Below are positions 5,280 through 5,950 of a DNA stretch of 5,950 nucleotides, piece after piece. Position 1 is the first letter of the stretch; every line of letters starts with the position of its first letter. The stretch is taken from the NCBI GenBank assembly GCA_027328825.1, contig DAHWTK010000004.1, forward strand, positions 27,330 through 33,279. The letters are read 5' to 3'. Under the pieces are notes generated by a model. It was given only the letters and a program-made list of their open reading frames with translations, was not told the DNA's origin and ran no database searches. Made by a program: the position numbers and the translations under genes. The stretch comes from Nitrospirota bacterium (GTDB lineage: Bacteria; Nitrospirota; JACRHJ01).

Positions 5280-5950
5280 TTAATTGAGCGTCGTCCCGTC
5301 CGATGCATACGCGAGCTGCCAGAGGCCGTATCCGGCGTTGTCGCGCGAATCCACGCCGAAGACATATTCCTTCTTCATGAACGCTCCTTCGTCGTCCGGC
5401 GTATCCTTGGAGACGAAAACGGGCGGCTTCCTCCTCTGGAAGATGAAAGGCTTAACAGCCTTTTTCGTATCGAGCAGGTACCAGGCCGTCGGGCTACCGG
5501 AGAGATACGGGGCGACGACAAGGTCAGCCGAATCCCTGAAGACGTTGGAGGTGCCGTCCTCATAGACATCGGCGTGCAATATTCCCAGCGCCGCGCTCTC
5601 AAGCTGCGGCGGCACGACAAGTATATCGGGGACCACGTTAAGCGGCTTTCCATGCTCGTCCGTCAGCGACATCATCTGCGCGCGGGCAGCGGCATAGCTT
5701 GTCGGCGTGAGAACCGCGGTGCCGTGGTTGGACTGTGTTGATGCACCGGTCGGATGCGCGGCATTGAAGAACGAGATGCCGTCGTAGCAGGAATTGGCAA
5801 AGCCGCCGGTCATAAGATTAAATACCAGTTCGTCCGGATGCGTCGCAGCTGCATCGGCAAGCGCCTTCACCATAGGCGTATATATGCCGACGGCATCGTC
5901 CTCGACATCGTTTCTGTCGATGGCTACGGTGGCTTCCCAGTCGAGATTCT
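5280..5950 (-). CDS. T: Major capsid protein, Mu gpT-like (5' end outside window)
   Basis: This is the C-terminal part of the major head subunit, which assembles the icosahedral capsid shell. The frame is open to the window edge: 25 further in-frame residues precede the first visible Met (5873-5871), so that Met is internal. In total 222 residues are visible. Features typical of the Mu gpT family are the segment WEATVAIDRNDVEDD near the left of the visible part, then HPDELVFNL, the CYDGISFF..AHP motif (visible residues 54-66), WYLLDT followed by KPFIFQRRKPP, and a C-terminal GVDSRDNAGYGLWQLAY. Mu gpT is roughly 300 residues, so about a quarter to a third is probably missing upstream. The stop is TAA at 5282-5280, two bases before the next start. 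Family recognition is from memory of conserved motifs, and the match is strong. Confidence 0.93.
   Translation of the reverse strand, partial: NLDWEATVAIDRNDVEDDAVGIYTPMVKALADAAATHPDELVFNLMTGGFANSCYDGISFFNAAHPTGASTQSNHGTAVLTPTSYAAARAQMMSLTDEHGKPLNVVPDILVVPPQLESAALGILHADVYEDGTSNVFRDSADLVVAPYLSGSPTAWYLLDTKKAVKPFIFQRRKPPVFVSKDTPDDEGAFMKKEYVFGVDSRDNAGYGLWQLAYASDGTTLN

Noticed and set aside
5075..5653. Minus-strand ORFs of 92 and 96 codons over the capsid and gp36-like genes
   Set aside because: They are out-of-frame shadows of two genes with clear Mu-like family motifs.
1..5950. Promoters, intrinsic terminators, tRNAs, CRISPR arrays, insertion sequences or attachment sites
   Set aside because: Searched by eye on both strands. 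Gaps between genes are too short, and no hairpin plus T-run, direct-repeat series, cloverleaf or terminal inverted repeat was seen.

Overview
The window is a stretch of late, structural and lysis genes from a Mu-like phage or prophage. All genes lie on the minus strand, so transcription runs from position 5950 down to 1. The diagnostic gene is the right-edge one, which encodes the C-terminal two thirds of a Mu gpT-type major head subunit. It is followed by a Mu gp36-type (DUF1320) head-completion protein. The host is most likely Gram-negative, because the lysis block includes a predicted lipoprotein and a signal-peptide protein and looks built for an outer membrane. Nothing here fixes the genus. 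Integration cannot be shown because no phage end or attachment site lies in the window.

Layout in transcription order: head block (5950-4885: gpT-like capsid, gp36-like protein); connector and tail block (4868-1436: a 143-aa tail-completion-like protein, a 136-aa minor tail-like protein, and an 858-aa tail hub or tip protein carrying a large foreign-looking insert); lysis block (1433-212: a 78-aa membrane protein with a coiled coil, a DUF5675 protein in the usual endolysin position, a 56-aa two-helix holin candidate not recoverable at a 60-residue ORF cutoff, and an overlapping out-of-phase pair resembling inner and outer membrane spanins); and a secreted protein of unknown function that starts at 215 and runs off the left edge.

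The genes are packed almost end to end. Gaps between neighbours are about 1 to 17 nt, several junctions overlap, and no promoter, terminator, RNA gene, CRISPR or insertion sequence is visible. The block therefore looks like part of one polycistronic late transcript with strong translational coupling.

The most interesting points are: (1) no tape-measure, tube, sheath or tail-chaperone gene lies between the head-completion genes and the tail hub; (2) a roughly 230-residue insert splits the hub protein; (3) a DUF5675 protein with a His...Cys motif stands where an endolysin is expected; (4) the spanin-like lipoprotein carries a CxxCH motif; and (5) a lower-GC secreted-protein gene is coupled to the end of the lysis cassette.
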